Below, piece after piece: positions 8,307 to 16,616 of a stretch of 64,000 nt of DNA (positions are counted from its first letter, which is position 1; each line of letters starts with the position of its first letter). Where the stretch lies: positions 186,001 through 250,000 of the forward strand of contig JAWKTV010000001.1 in NCBI GenBank assembly GCA_041398905.1, read 5' to 3'. Origin of the DNA: JAWKTV01 sp041398905 (GTDB taxonomy: Bacteria; Planctomycetota; Planctomycetia; Planctomycetales; Planctomycetaceae). The position numbers and the translations under genes were made by a program. Under the pieces are notes generated by a model. That model made no database searches. It saw nothing but the letters and a program-made list of their open reading frames with translations, and was not told the origin of the DNA.

Positions 8307-10079
8307 ATGAATAGTCCCCACTCCGCGCAGGACGAACAGCTCGCGATGCTGCTGGAGTCCCTCGTCGCACGTCAGGCGGCCGGCGAGCGGATCGACATCG
8401 AGCGGGAGGCGGCGAATCATCCGCCGCTGGCTGCCGAGCTGCGAAGCCTCTGGGCGACCATGCAGTTCGCCAGCGACATCATCCGCGTTCCTGAACTCAG
8501 TGACGAGGTCTCGAACGGGCCAGACCATCAAGTTCGATCGCGGTCGCCCCTCGATCACTCGCAAGGAAGCGACCCGGTCGACCAGTCACGACGCGATCCG
8601 AAAAACGGGTCGCCACGTCTCACCACGATGAGCCTGCCGCGAATGTTCGGCGGCTACGAACTGCTGGAGGAGATTGGCCGGGGCGGGATGGGGGTCGTTT
8701 ACAAGGCGAAGCAACTGAGCCTCGGACGAATTGTCGCGCTCAAGTTGCTGCTGTGGGGAGATCTGTCGACCGCGGAAGACCTCGAACGGTTCCGAGTCGA
8801 GTCGCGGGCGGCGGCGCAACTGACTCACGACCATGCGGTCGGCGTGTATGAAGTCGGCGATGTCGAGGGACAGCCATTCTTCAGCATGCAGTGGATCGAT
8901 GGCCGCACGCTGTCGCAGCGGCTGGCGGAAGGACCGCTGCATCCGCGAGAGGCGGCCGAGCTGCTGGTGCCCGTCTGCCGCGCGGTCGCGGCGGCGCACG
9001 CGATCGGCGTGCTGCATCGTGATCTGAAGCCGGCGAACATTCTGCTCGACGCGAAGGGGAAGCCGTTCGTCACCGACTTCGGCCTCGCGAAGCGGTTCGA
9101 CATCGGGGGGAGGCCGGCAGACGAGCCTATCGCGGTACGGCAGGCGTCGCTGACACAGACCGGCGCAGTCGTCGGCACGCCGGGCTATATGGCACCCGAG
9201 CAAGCGGCGGGGAAGCGCGGCGAGGTTAGTCCGCGAACCGATGTGTACGCATTGGGGGCGATCTTGTACGCGCTGCTGACCGGCCGCGCTCCATTCCAGG
9301 GAGCGACCCCCCTGGAGACGGTGTTGATGGTGCTGGAGCAGGATCCGCCGCCGCTCAGGGTGCTGTGCCCCAACATCGACGCCGACCTGGAAATGATTGT
9401 GTTGAAGTCCTTGCAGAAGCCGGCCGACTTGAGATACGCGTCGGCCTTGGCATTGGCTGACGACCTGGAGACCTACCTGCTTGGCGAGCCCGTGGCGGCA
9501 CGGTCCTCGCACTTCTCGCAGGTCCTCAGCCGGGCGTTTCGTCCGACGCACCACATCGCCGTTTTGGAGAACTGGGGCGTGCTGTGGATGTGGCACGCGG
9601 CCGTGCTGCTCGCGCTCTGCCTGGTGACGAACTGGCTGCAACTCCGCGGTGAATCGTCGCGTTGGGTGTACGTGCTGCTGTGGATCGTGGGACTGGGAAC
9701 CTGGGCCGGGTTTTTCTGGGAACTGCGACGGCGGGCCGGGCCGGTGACCTTCGTGGAGCGACAGATCGCGCACATCTGGGCGGCCAGCATGGCGTGCTCG
9801 TCCGGGCTGTTCCTCGTGGAAGGTCTGTTGGGGCTGCCGCCGCTGACGCTCTCGCCCGTCCTCGCCTTGATCGCGGCGGGAGTGTTCGTTACGAAGGCCG
9901 GCATCCTGTCGGGTGAGTTCTACATACCGGCGGCGGTCCTGTTCCTCGCCAGCGTGCCGATGGCGCTGTGGCCAGCCGGGGGGATCTCGCTGTTTGGCGT
10001 CGTGACCGCGTTGACGTTCTTCCTGCCGGGGCTGAAGTTCCACCGGCTGCGTCGACGTCAGTCGAGTTCGACGAAGTAA
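8307..10079 (+). CDS. Ser/Thr protein kinase with polytopic C-terminus
   Basis: A 590-residue protein from the ATG at 8307; an in-frame TTG at 8280 would add only nine residues. The N-terminal ~110 residues contain the planctomycete pre-kinase segment (EQLAMLLESLVARQAAGE ... LRSLWATM). The kinase domain follows at about residues 115-395 with GRGGMGVVY, VALKLLL, LHRDLKPANIL, TDFGLAKR and MAPEQAAG, all catalytic residues present. The last ~190 residues form five or six membrane helices (for example WMWHAAVLLALCLVTNW and YVLLWIVGLGTWAGFFW) with no recognisable sensor domain. It sits about 110 bases after the first kinase. Its last 22 bases overlap the end of the convergent AAA ATPase gene. Targets unknown. 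Confidence 0.9.
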   Translation: MNSPHSAQDEQLAMLLESLVARQAAGERIDIEREAANHPPLAAELRSLWATMQFASDIIRVPELSDEVSNGPDHQVRSRSPLDHSQGSDPVDQSRRDPKNGSPRLTTMSLPRMFGGYELLEEIGRGGMGVVYKAKQLSLGRIVALKLLLWGDLSTAEDLERFRVESRAAAQLTHDHAVGVYEVGDVEGQPFFSMQWIDGRTLSQRLAEGPLHPREAAELLVPVCRAVAAAHAIGVLHRDLKPANILLDAKGKPFVTDFGLAKRFDIGGRPADEPIAVRQASLTQTGAVVGTPGYMAPEQAAGKRGEVSPRTDVYALGAILYALLTGRAPFQGATPLETVLMVLEQDPPPLRVLCPNIDADLEMIVLKSLQKPADLRYASALALADDLETYLLGEPVAARSSHFSQVLSRAFRPTHHIAVLENWGVLWMWHAAVLLALCLVTNWLQLRGESSRWVYVLLWIVGLGTWAGFFWELRRRAGPVTFVERQIAHIWAASMACSSGLFLVEGLLGLPPLTLSPVLALIAAGVFVTKAGILSGEFYIPAAVLFLASVPMALWPAGGISLFGVVTALTFFLPGLKFHRLRRRQSSSTK

Positions 10080-11383
10080 TTGCGAACCGCCTGATCGATG
10101 ATCTGGGGGCTGAAGGTGAGTTCGGTCCCCCGGAACTCGCAGGCGACCTTGGCCTGCTGCATCAGATCGCGGGCATGACAGTAACGAAAGGACCGGTCGG
10201 CCCCTTCGTAATGCTTCTCGATGAGGTAGCGGCCGAAGCTCGCTTCGTAATGGATGTGCAGCTTCTCGGCGGTCGCCTTGAGCAGCGCGAGGAATTCCGC
10301 CTCGGTGGGGTTGGGAGCTTCGACCTTGTACGGAATGCGGCGGAGGAACGCCTCGTCGACGAGTTGCTTCGGTTTGAGGTTGGTCGAGAAGACGATCATC
10401 TGCTCGAAGGGCGTGCGGAGCTTCTTGCCGCTGGGGAGGTTGAGGTAGTCCACCTGCATTTCCAGCGGGACGATCCAGCGGTTGAGCAACTCCGTCGGGC
10501 TGCACCGCTGACGCCCGAAGTCGTCGATCACCAGCACACCGCAGTTGCTCTTGATCTGCAGCGGCGCTTCGATGACGCCCGAGTCGCCGATGGTGGTCAG
10601 CTCAAGATTGTCGAGCGTCAGTTCACCGCCCGCGACGACGGTGGGACGCTGAATGCAGATCCAGCGGTGATCAACATTGGCCTCCGGCCGGAGCTTGATC
10701 GGCTTGTGGACTGTTGGATCGAAGACGCGAATGAGTTCCCCATCCACCAGGATGGTTCGGGGAATCCAGATGGACGGGCCATAGCTGCGACAGATGCGTT
10801 CCGCGATGGTTGTCTTGCCATTGCCGGGGAAGCCCCACAGGAACAGCCCCCGAGCCGCCCGGATCGCCTGACCGATCTGCTGAAAGACATCCGCTTGAAT
10901 CGACAGTCCGGTGAGAACTTCCTCGAGTCGCTCGATCGTCACGCCCGCCCCGTTCAGTCGCTGCTGCTGGACGGAATGGACATAGTCCTCGAATACGACC
11001 GGCGCCGAACCGAAGTACGTGGTGCTCTGCTGATGCCGGCGGGCCTGTTCGTGACCGCTCGGAGTCAGCTCGTACACGTAGTCGTTGAGTGAGCTGGAGC
11101 GACGGTGCGCGATATGCTGCGCCTGCTTCAGGTGACGCAGTTCCTCGTTGATGACTTTGAACGGCAGCTTGAGCTGCCGGGAAATCTGCATGCCCGTGGA
11201 GTGTCCGCGGTTCATCAGAAATTTCAGTACCAGCGACTCGAACATCGACTCCGACAGCTTCGTCTGCGCGAGGGTGTCCGGCGCGGCGGGATAGAATTGG
11301 TCGCCGGCGCGGGCGGGCGCGACTTGCTGCGTGATGGACGGTGTCAGCTTCGTCAGGTCTTCCAGTAGCGTCGCCGAAGTCAT
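10058..11383 (-). CDS. AAA-type ATPase with N-terminal winged-helix-like domain
   Basis: A 441-residue ATPase. The start ATG at 11383 (MTSATLLEDL) is preferred over an upstream in-frame start that adds 16 Arg/Pro-rich residues. Residues about 50-130 look like a winged-helix DNA- or protein-binding fold (SMFESLVLKFLMNRGHSTGMQI). The AAA core follows, with Walker A GFPGNGKTT, Walker B VLVIDDFG, sensor-1 IVFSTN and arginines in FLRRIPYK. Similar proteins occur across planctomycetes, but their role is not established to my knowledge. The 3' end overlaps the convergent kinase gene by 22 bases (10058-10079). Confidence 0.8.
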   Translation of the reverse strand: MTSATLLEDLTKLTPSITQQVAPARAGDQFYPAAPDTLAQTKLSESMFESLVLKFLMNRGHSTGMQISRQLKLPFKVINEELRHLKQAQHIAHRRSSSLNDYVYELTPSGHEQARRHQQSTTYFGSAPVVFEDYVHSVQQQRLNGAGVTIERLEEVLTGLSIQADVFQQIGQAIRAARGLFLWGFPGNGKTTIAERICRSYGPSIWIPRTILVDGELIRVFDPTVHKPIKLRPEANVDHRWICIQRPTVVAGGELTLDNLELTTIGDSGVIEAPLQIKSNCGVLVIDDFGRQRCSPTELLNRWIVPLEMQVDYLNLPSGKKLRTPFEQMIVFSTNLKPKQLVDEAFLRRIPYKVEAPNPTEAEFLALLKATAEKLHIHYEASFGRYLIEKHYEGADRSFRYCHARDLMQQAKVACEFRGTELTFSPQIIDQAVRNYFVELD

Positions 11384-11627
11384 GGCCCTGCTCGTTCGCT
11401 TGGGGTAGCGCGGAACTCGCGTCCAGATCACGACGTTGTGGCGCGGCGAGTTCGTCCATCAAACGTAGGCCGGATTTCGGGTCACCGGAGCGACTGCCGG
11501 ACCCGGTGTGGCCAAAACGCCACATGCCCGTGATCGCTGACGCGGGCTATGACGATTGTGAGGCGCGAACCTCGCCGTCCCGGCGCTCCGTAGTGAACCG
11601 GGTCGGCAGAGGCAACCGGCGTCGCTC

Positions 11628-11650
11628 CACTGTCCGCGGCGCGGACAGTG
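11628..11650. repeat. Dispersed hairpin repeat, copy 1
   Basis: A perfect inverted repeat: stem CACTGTCCGC, loop GGC, then the complement. It stands one base after the rmlB stop codon (complement of 11652-11654). It shares the TGTCCGC-GGC-GCGGACA core with the copy at 31507-31533 and partly with 49343-49369. It may act as an rmlB terminator or as a REP-like element. Confidence 0.7.
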
Positions 11651-11651
11651 A

Positions 11652-12662
11652 CTATCGGCCGCCGTACTGTCGCGCGTAATAGTCGCGGTAGGCTCCCGTG
11701 GTGATGCGGTCGACCCAGTCCTGATGGGACTGATACCACGCGACGGTCTCAGCGAGACCGGCTTCAAAGCTGACCAAAGGGCACCAGCCGAGTTCGCGCT
11801 CCGCCTTGGCGCAGTCGATGGCGTACCGATGATCGTGGCCCGGCCGGTCGGTGACGTAGCGGATCAGGCTCTCCGGCTTGTTCACCGCGGCGAGCAGACG
11901 CCGCGTCAGTTCGAGGTTCTGCAACTCGCACCGCCCGCCGAAGTTGTACACCTCTCCGGTTCGTCCATGTTCGAGAGCCGCGAGGATCCCTCGGCAGTGA
12001 TCGCTGACGTGAATCCAGTCCCGCACGTTCTTGCCGTCACCATACACCGGCAGCGACTTGTCGTTGAGGGCATTTGCGATGAACAGCGGAATCAGCTTCT
12101 CGGGGAACTGATAAGGGCCGTAGTTATTGGAGCAGCGGGTGATGATCGCCGGAAAGCCGAAGGTGCGATGGGCCGCCTGCACCAGCAGGTCGGCGGCGGC
12201 CTTGGAGGCCGAGTAGGGGCTGCTGGGGTCGAGTGGCGTTTCCTCGGTGAAGTAGCCGTTGTCGCCCAGCGAGCCGTACACCTCGTCGGTCGAAACCTGC
12301 ACATAGCGGCTTAGGTTCGCAGCGCGGGCGGCGTCCAGCAGTGTCTGTGTACCGACGATGTTCGTCTGAATGAATGGGGACGAATCGAGAATGCTGCGGT
12401 CAACATGCGACTCGGCCGCGAAGTGGACAACCGCCTCGATGCGGTGCTCCTGAAGCAAAGCATCGACCAATGTTCGGTCGCAGATGTCGCCGCGCTGAAA
12501 GACGTAACGCGGATCGTCGCTCAGGTTCGCGAGGTTCTCGGGGTTGCCGGCGTAGGTGAGGGCGTCGAGGTTGACGATGTGGACCGCGGGCCGCTCCGCC
12601 AGCAGCAGGCGGATGAAGTTCGAGCCGATGAAGCCGCAGCCGCCGGTAACGAGAAGTCGCTT
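11652..12662 (-). CDS. rmlB: dTDP-glucose 4,6-dehydratase; start codon not found
   Basis: An NAD-dependent short-chain dehydratase/epimerase that makes dTDP-4-keto-6-deoxyglucose, the branch point to rhamnose and other deoxy sugars for surface glycans. Motifs: Rossmann VTGGCGFIGSNF, NLDALTYAGNPENL, active-site STDEVYG, YSASKAAAD (YxxxK) and CSNNYGPYQFPEKLIP, which is diagnostic for RmlB. Clear homology runs in frame up to the KRLLVTGG lead at about 12662. However, no ATG, GTG or TTG lies between that point and an in-frame TGA about ten codons upstream. A start lost to an indel is likely; AGCAGGGAA about 12 bases upstream could be its ribosome site. No rmlA/C/D nearby. It lies 65 bases downstream of the cox3-like gene on the same strand. 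Confidence 0.9.
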   Translation of the reverse strand, partial: KRLLVTGGCGFIGSNFIRLLLAERPAVHIVNLDALTYAGNPENLANLSDDPRYVFQRGDICDRTLVDALLQEHRIEAVVHFAAESHVDRSILDSSPFIQTNIVGTQTLLDAARAANLSRYVQVSTDEVYGSLGDNGYFTEETPLDPSSPYSASKAAADLLVQAAHRTFGFPAIITRCSNNYGPYQFPEKLIPLFIANALNDKSLPVYGDGKNVRDWIHVSDHCRGILAALEHGRTGEVYNFGGRCELQNLELTRRLLAAVNKPESLIRYVTDRPGHDHRYAIDCAKAERELGWCPLVSFEAGLAETVAWYQSHQDWVDRITTGAYRDYYARQYGGR

Positions 12663-12727
12663 GTGTGATGAGCGTTCCCTGCTGAGAGTTCAGCGTTGGT
12701 TAGTGATTGCGTGGAGAGGCGTGTCCG

Positions 12728-13339
12728 CTACATCAGGACGATGGTGTAGACCGCGAGGATCGCGATCCAGACAACGCCGAGGGCGTGCCAGAACCATGCG
12801 CAGACGGTGACGCCCCAGTGATACTCGTGATCGTAACGATCGGCATGGGCCTGGACGGTGATGTATGACACGAACAGCGTCGCCACCAGAAAGTGCAGAC
12901 CATGCAGCGCGGCCAGCATCAGCACGAACGGTGCGACGCCGAGGCTGGCGCTTCCCGGCGATCGCTCCTGCGGAACAATCGTCCAGAGTGCGTAGGACTG
13001 CACGCCCATGAACAGGCAGCCGACGACGATCGAACGCCTGAGCCAGCGTCGGAACAGCGACTGACGCTCTCGGCGGACCGCCCGCAGGGCGCGGTCGATC
13101 GTCAAGCTGGCGAACAGCAGCAGGGCCGTCGTCGCGGCAAAGGCGAGCGGAAACTGGAAGTCAGCGGGAGTGTCGCGGCCGATCCAACGCATCAACACCC
13201 ACGCGACCATGGACGCCACCAGCGTGACACCGACGGAAAGCAGCAGGAACCTGAGCGCCACTTCACTGCGGGTGAGCCTGCGCGTGGGCAAGCCGTGCAG
13301 CCAGTAGTCGTCCGTCGATGGGGAGGGTACATTGCTCAT
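12728..13339 (-). CDS. Cytochrome c oxidase subunit III family protein
   Basis: A 203-residue polytopic inner-membrane protein with about five helices. The C-terminal half carries the subunit III signature: LHGLHFLVATLFVSYI, then HEYHWGVTVCAWFWHALGVVWIAIL, that is, the conserved His/Glu and W-x-F-x-H-x-x-x-x-x-W pattern of heme-copper oxidase subunit III. The N-terminus is soluble and divergent. No subunit I, II or IV gene is adjacent, so it is an orphan subunit within this window; it may serve a distant oxidase or an alternative complex. Located 65 bases upstream of rmlB on the same strand. Confidence 0.8.
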   Translation of the reverse strand: MSNVPSPSTDDYWLHGLPTRRLTRSEVALRFLLLSVGVTLVASMVAWVLMRWIGRDTPADFQFPLAFAATTALLLFASLTIDRALRAVRRERQSLFRRWLRRSIVVGCLFMGVQSYALWTIVPQERSPGSASLGVAPFVLMLAALHGLHFLVATLFVSYITVQAHADRYDHEYHWGVTVCAWFWHALGVVWIAILAVYTIVLM

Positions 13340-13635
13340 GGAACGCAGCCGGAAGCGGAAGGCAGCGGTTGAGGCGGGGGACCGAGCGTGATCTCCTCGC
13401 CCGTCCGCCCATTCTAGGCGGCAGCGGCGGATTCGCGAGCGCGGAAGCGGCGGATCGGGTTGGAGTCGACGTCGTGGCTTTCAATGAGCCCTCGCTTCCG
13501 CCCGCCGCGTCTGGGCATCCGACCCGTACTGTTGATGGCGGCACCGATCCTCCGTGGTCGTCGTCCGTCCGGCAACCTGGCATCTTACAATCCTCTGTCC
13601 CCCAGTGACGCTCGGCGTCTTCAAGGTCCTCCCGC

Positions 13636-14052
13636 ATGTTTCGTGTCACTCAGGAGATCGACTTCTGCTACGGGCATCGTCTGCTGAACTACGACGGTAA
13701 ATGCAAGTCGCTGCACGGCCACAACGGCCGCGCTGTGATTGTGCTGGAGGGTGAGGAACTGGACAGCCGGGGGATGCTGATCGACTTCACGGACATCAAG
13801 CGGGAGCTGGCGCACTGGATCGACGCGACGCTGGACCACCGCATGATCCTCGCCGCCGGCGACCCGGCCTTGCCCCATCTGGAGGCGTTGGGCGAGCCGC
13901 TGTGCGTCATCGACTCCAACCCGACGGCTGAAAACATCGCCAAACTGATCTACGACGAAGCCCGCCGCCGCAAGCTCCCCGTCGTGGAAGTCGCCCTGTG
14001 GGAGACCCGCCGTTCGTGCGCGATCTACCGGGAGCAGGGTTTGCCACAGTGA
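13636..14052 (+). CDS. 6-pyruvoyl-tetrahydropterin synthase / QueD-family protein
   Basis: A 138-residue T-fold enzyme of the PTPS/QueD family. QueD converts dihydroneopterin triphosphate to 6-carboxy-tetrahydropterin for queuosine and other 7-deazapurines. Zinc ligands H14 (CYGHRL), H27 and H29 (SLHGHNGR) and catalytic C23 (GKCKS) are present, as is the late VALWET glutamate. The ATG at 13636 gives a family-length product that begins at the first conserved strand (MFRVTQEIDFCYGHRL). Divergent from the subunit III gene. No queC, queE or folE nearby, so PTPS and QueD activities cannot be separated here. Confidence 0.9.
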   Translation: MFRVTQEIDFCYGHRLLNYDGKCKSLHGHNGRAVIVLEGEELDSRGMLIDFTDIKRELAHWIDATLDHRMILAAGDPALPHLEALGEPLCVIDSNPTAENIAKLIYDEARRRKLPVVEVALWETRRSCAIYREQGLPQ

Positions 14053-14673
14053 ACACCCGCAACCTGCTCGATATCCGCTACAATCCCGCATTTGCCGTCG
14101 GCGAGAACGATTCCACCATCACCCAATCGGAGACTTCGTTGTCCTCTGTGCCCCGACAACCGTCTCCCTTTCCGGCTCGTCCGACAATTCCGTGGCTCAT
14201 TTCGTCGGGGGTTTGAGGTCGAGTTGGCCGCAGAAGAACAGGATCAGGGTACGGTCGTTGTCGAAGGTTCTGCCGGGATGTTCGTGGGTGGCTCCTGCAA
14301 GACCCGAGAAACCTTGGTTCGGGCTCAGCAAACGGGGCGGCCCCTACTCACCTCACCATCCCATCGGCCTCGTTTGGGCGAAGGCCGACGTGACGTTGAG
14401 GCGATTGGGGCCGTTTCTCCCGTGAATTGAGTAACAGAGGCTCCGTGATGTGTCGCGCGCCATTCTCGATATGCAGGCACAACCGGTGGCAAATACATGG
14501 GCCTCTGTTGATTTTTCCGCAGCCACGAAGTAACCGGAAGAGCCCGATTCTCAAACTCGGATTGGATCGAAGCACAGTGACACGATCGAGACGAGGCCGT
14601 CGCGTTCTTACGACAATTCTCATCAGGTTGTTGAGTCCCCGCCGAGCCGGCCTCGTACGGAATGAGTTAGCCT
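14053..14673. other. Long intergenic region, no gene recognised
   Basis: About 620 bases between queD and glcD. All frames are short and lack family features. A TACAAT hexamer (14081-14086) could be a -10 box. The stretch 14210-14420 has several GC stems and could encode a structured RNA, but no known RNA family was recognised. Confidence 0.45.
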
Positions 14674-16188
14674 ATGACTGAGTTCGGTTCCTCCCTCGTC
14701 GCCGACCTGACCGCCATCGTCGGCACCAGTTCCGTCATTGATCGCGAGAGCGAACTCATCGTGTATGAGTGCGACGGTTACGTCGTCGAGAAGAACGCGC
14801 CGGACCTGGTGGTCTTTCCGACGACAGCCGAGCAGGTGAGTGCGATCGTGCAGGTGTGCAACCGGCACGACGTACCGTTCGTCCCGCGCGGCGCCGGGAC
14901 GAGTCTCGCGGGCGGGACGCTACCCGTCGGCGGCGGGGTGATGATCTGCCTCACGCGGATGCGGCAGATTCTCGAGGTCAACCTGCGGGACTTGTTCGCC
15001 GTTGTCGAGCCGGGGGTCGTCAACGTCCATCTCACGCAGCGACTCAAAGGGACCGGCTACCACTACGCTCCCGATCCTTCGTCGCAGGGAGCTTGTACGA
15101 TCGGCGGGAACGTCGCCACCAATTCGGGAGGGCCGCACACGCTCAAGTATGGTGTCACCGTCAATCATGTGCTCGGCGTCGAAGTCGTCCTGCCTGATGG
15201 CGAGATCGTCACGCTGGGCGGGCCGGCGGCTGCCGAGGCGGGATACGATCTGACCGGGTTGTTCGTCGGCAGCGAAGGGACATTTGGCATCGTCACGAAG
15301 GTCTGGGTACGGCTGACGCGCGACCCGGCCGCGTACCGGACAATGCTTGGCGTGTTCGACACCGTGCGGCAGGCGACTGAGGCAATCAGCGCGATCATCG
15401 GTGCGGGCATCGTGCCGGCGGCGCTGGAGATGATGGATCAGGGGATCGTCGGTGCACTGGAGGAGGCGTTTCACTTCGGCTTCCCGCTCGACGCCGGAGC
15501 CGTGCTGCTCATCGAGGTCGACGGACTCGAAGTCGCCGTCGACGCGGAAGCGGAGCAGATCACTCGGCTGTGCGTCGAGCAGGGTGCGCGCGAAGTCCGC
15601 GCGGCCAACTCACCCGACGAACGGGCGAAACTGTGGAAGTGCCGCAAGCAGGCGTTCGGAGCGATCGGCCGACTCTCGCCGAGCTACTGCACGCAGGATG
15701 GCGTCGTCCCCCGCACTCGACTGCCGGAGATTCTGGAGTTCATCCAGCAGACCGGCGAGCGGTACGGCCTGCGAATCGTCAACGTCTTTCATGCGGGGGA
15801 TGGGAACATTCACCCGATCCTGCTGTTCGATGAGCGCGACGCCGAGCAGACGCAGCGGGTCATCGCCGCGGGTGATGCGATCTTGACGAAGTGCCTGGAA
15901 CTGGGTGGCAGCGTCACCGGCGAGCATGGCATCGGCGTCGAGAAGGTCAGCTTCATGTGCGAGACCGACGCGCACGCGGCGACAGGCGGGAACGCCGCGC
16001 ACGCGGTCGATCCACACGGCGGACGGCGCTACCTGTTCACACCGGTCGATATCGCGGTGATGGAGGATGTCCGGCGCGTCTTCAACCCTGCCGGGCGGTG
16101 CAGCCCGGGTAAGCTCTTGCCCACGGCGGGCGGCTGTGGAATGGAGCAGATTGAGCGTGCGAAGCCGGGTCGGCGGGCGGCGATGTAG
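14674..16188 (+). CDS. glcD: FAD-linked oxidase, glycolate oxidase subunit GlcD family, with insertion
   Basis: A 504-residue FAD-binding oxidoreductase (PCMH-type FAD domain at about 40-220, C-terminal cap after). It oxidises glycolate or D-lactate and feeds electrons to the respiratory chain. Motifs: PRGAGTSLAGGTLP and TIGGNVATNSGGPHTLKYG (FAD binding), FHAGDGNIHP and GEHGIGVEK. Between the MC after GEHGIGVEK and the final VFNPAGRCSPGK there are about 38 residues, where E. coli GlcD has about 13. The extra part is Ala/His-rich and contains an exact 11-base direct repeat (15969-15979, 15996-16006). No glcE/glcF follows. Substrate not provable from sequence. Confidence 0.9.
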   Translation: MTEFGSSLVADLTAIVGTSSVIDRESELIVYECDGYVVEKNAPDLVVFPTTAEQVSAIVQVCNRHDVPFVPRGAGTSLAGGTLPVGGGVMICLTRMRQILEVNLRDLFAVVEPGVVNVHLTQRLKGTGYHYAPDPSSQGACTIGGNVATNSGGPHTLKYGVTVNHVLGVEVVLPDGEIVTLGGPAAAEAGYDLTGLFVGSEGTFGIVTKVWVRLTRDPAAYRTMLGVFDTVRQATEAISAIIGAGIVPAALEMMDQGIVGALEEAFHFGFPLDAGAVLLIEVDGLEVAVDAEAEQITRLCVEQGAREVRAANSPDERAKLWKCRKQAFGAIGRLSPSYCTQDGVVPRTRLPEILEFIQQTGERYGLRIVNVFHAGDGNIHPILLFDERDAEQTQRVIAAGDAILTKCLELGGSVTGEHGIGVEKVSFMCETDAHAATGGNAAHAVDPHGGRRYLFTPVDIAVMEDVRRVFNPAGRCSPGKLLPTAGGCGMEQIERAKPGRRAAM

Positions 16189-16616
16189 TCGCGGTGGTCA
16201 GTGGCCGTCGTCACCGACATCACCCGCTGTCGTCCGGCCGCCCGCCGCCTGCAAGCGGGGTGTGTTCCCGAGCCCGCCAGGGTCCGTCGAAGCACATGCG
16301 ACTCCGTCGAGCGGTCATGAAACAGCGGTTGGCTGCATTGCCCGCTGGCCCGATGGGTGCAGTCGCCCAATGGTGGGGACGCGCGACTGCCTTTGGTGTT
16401 GGCGAGCCGGTGGCCGGTGAGTCCCCGGACCTTTGAACGCGGTGCTGACGCACGCCGGCTCGCCAGGAATCCCGCACCGCGCCTCCGCAGCCCCCACCAT
16501 CCAGCAACGGCACATGATCGTGACGCCCGCAGCCGCTTCAGTTGAGTCCCGGTTCTTCGCGGGTGATACTGACTGCACGTCCACTTCGTCCTTCGATCTC
16601 TCAGCGACTCAATTCC
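16189..16616. other. Intergenic region, no gene recognised
   Basis: About 430 bases between glcD and the TIM-barrel gene. No frame has family features. The last 40 bases before 16617 are pyrimidine-rich with no Shine-Dalgarno sequence, a leader style shared with several genes here. Confidence 0.45.

Noticed and set aside
8586..10505. 639-codon open frame antisense to the second kinase
   Set aside because: Shadow of a kinase gene with all catalytic residues; the minus product is Arg/Gln-rich and lacks domains.
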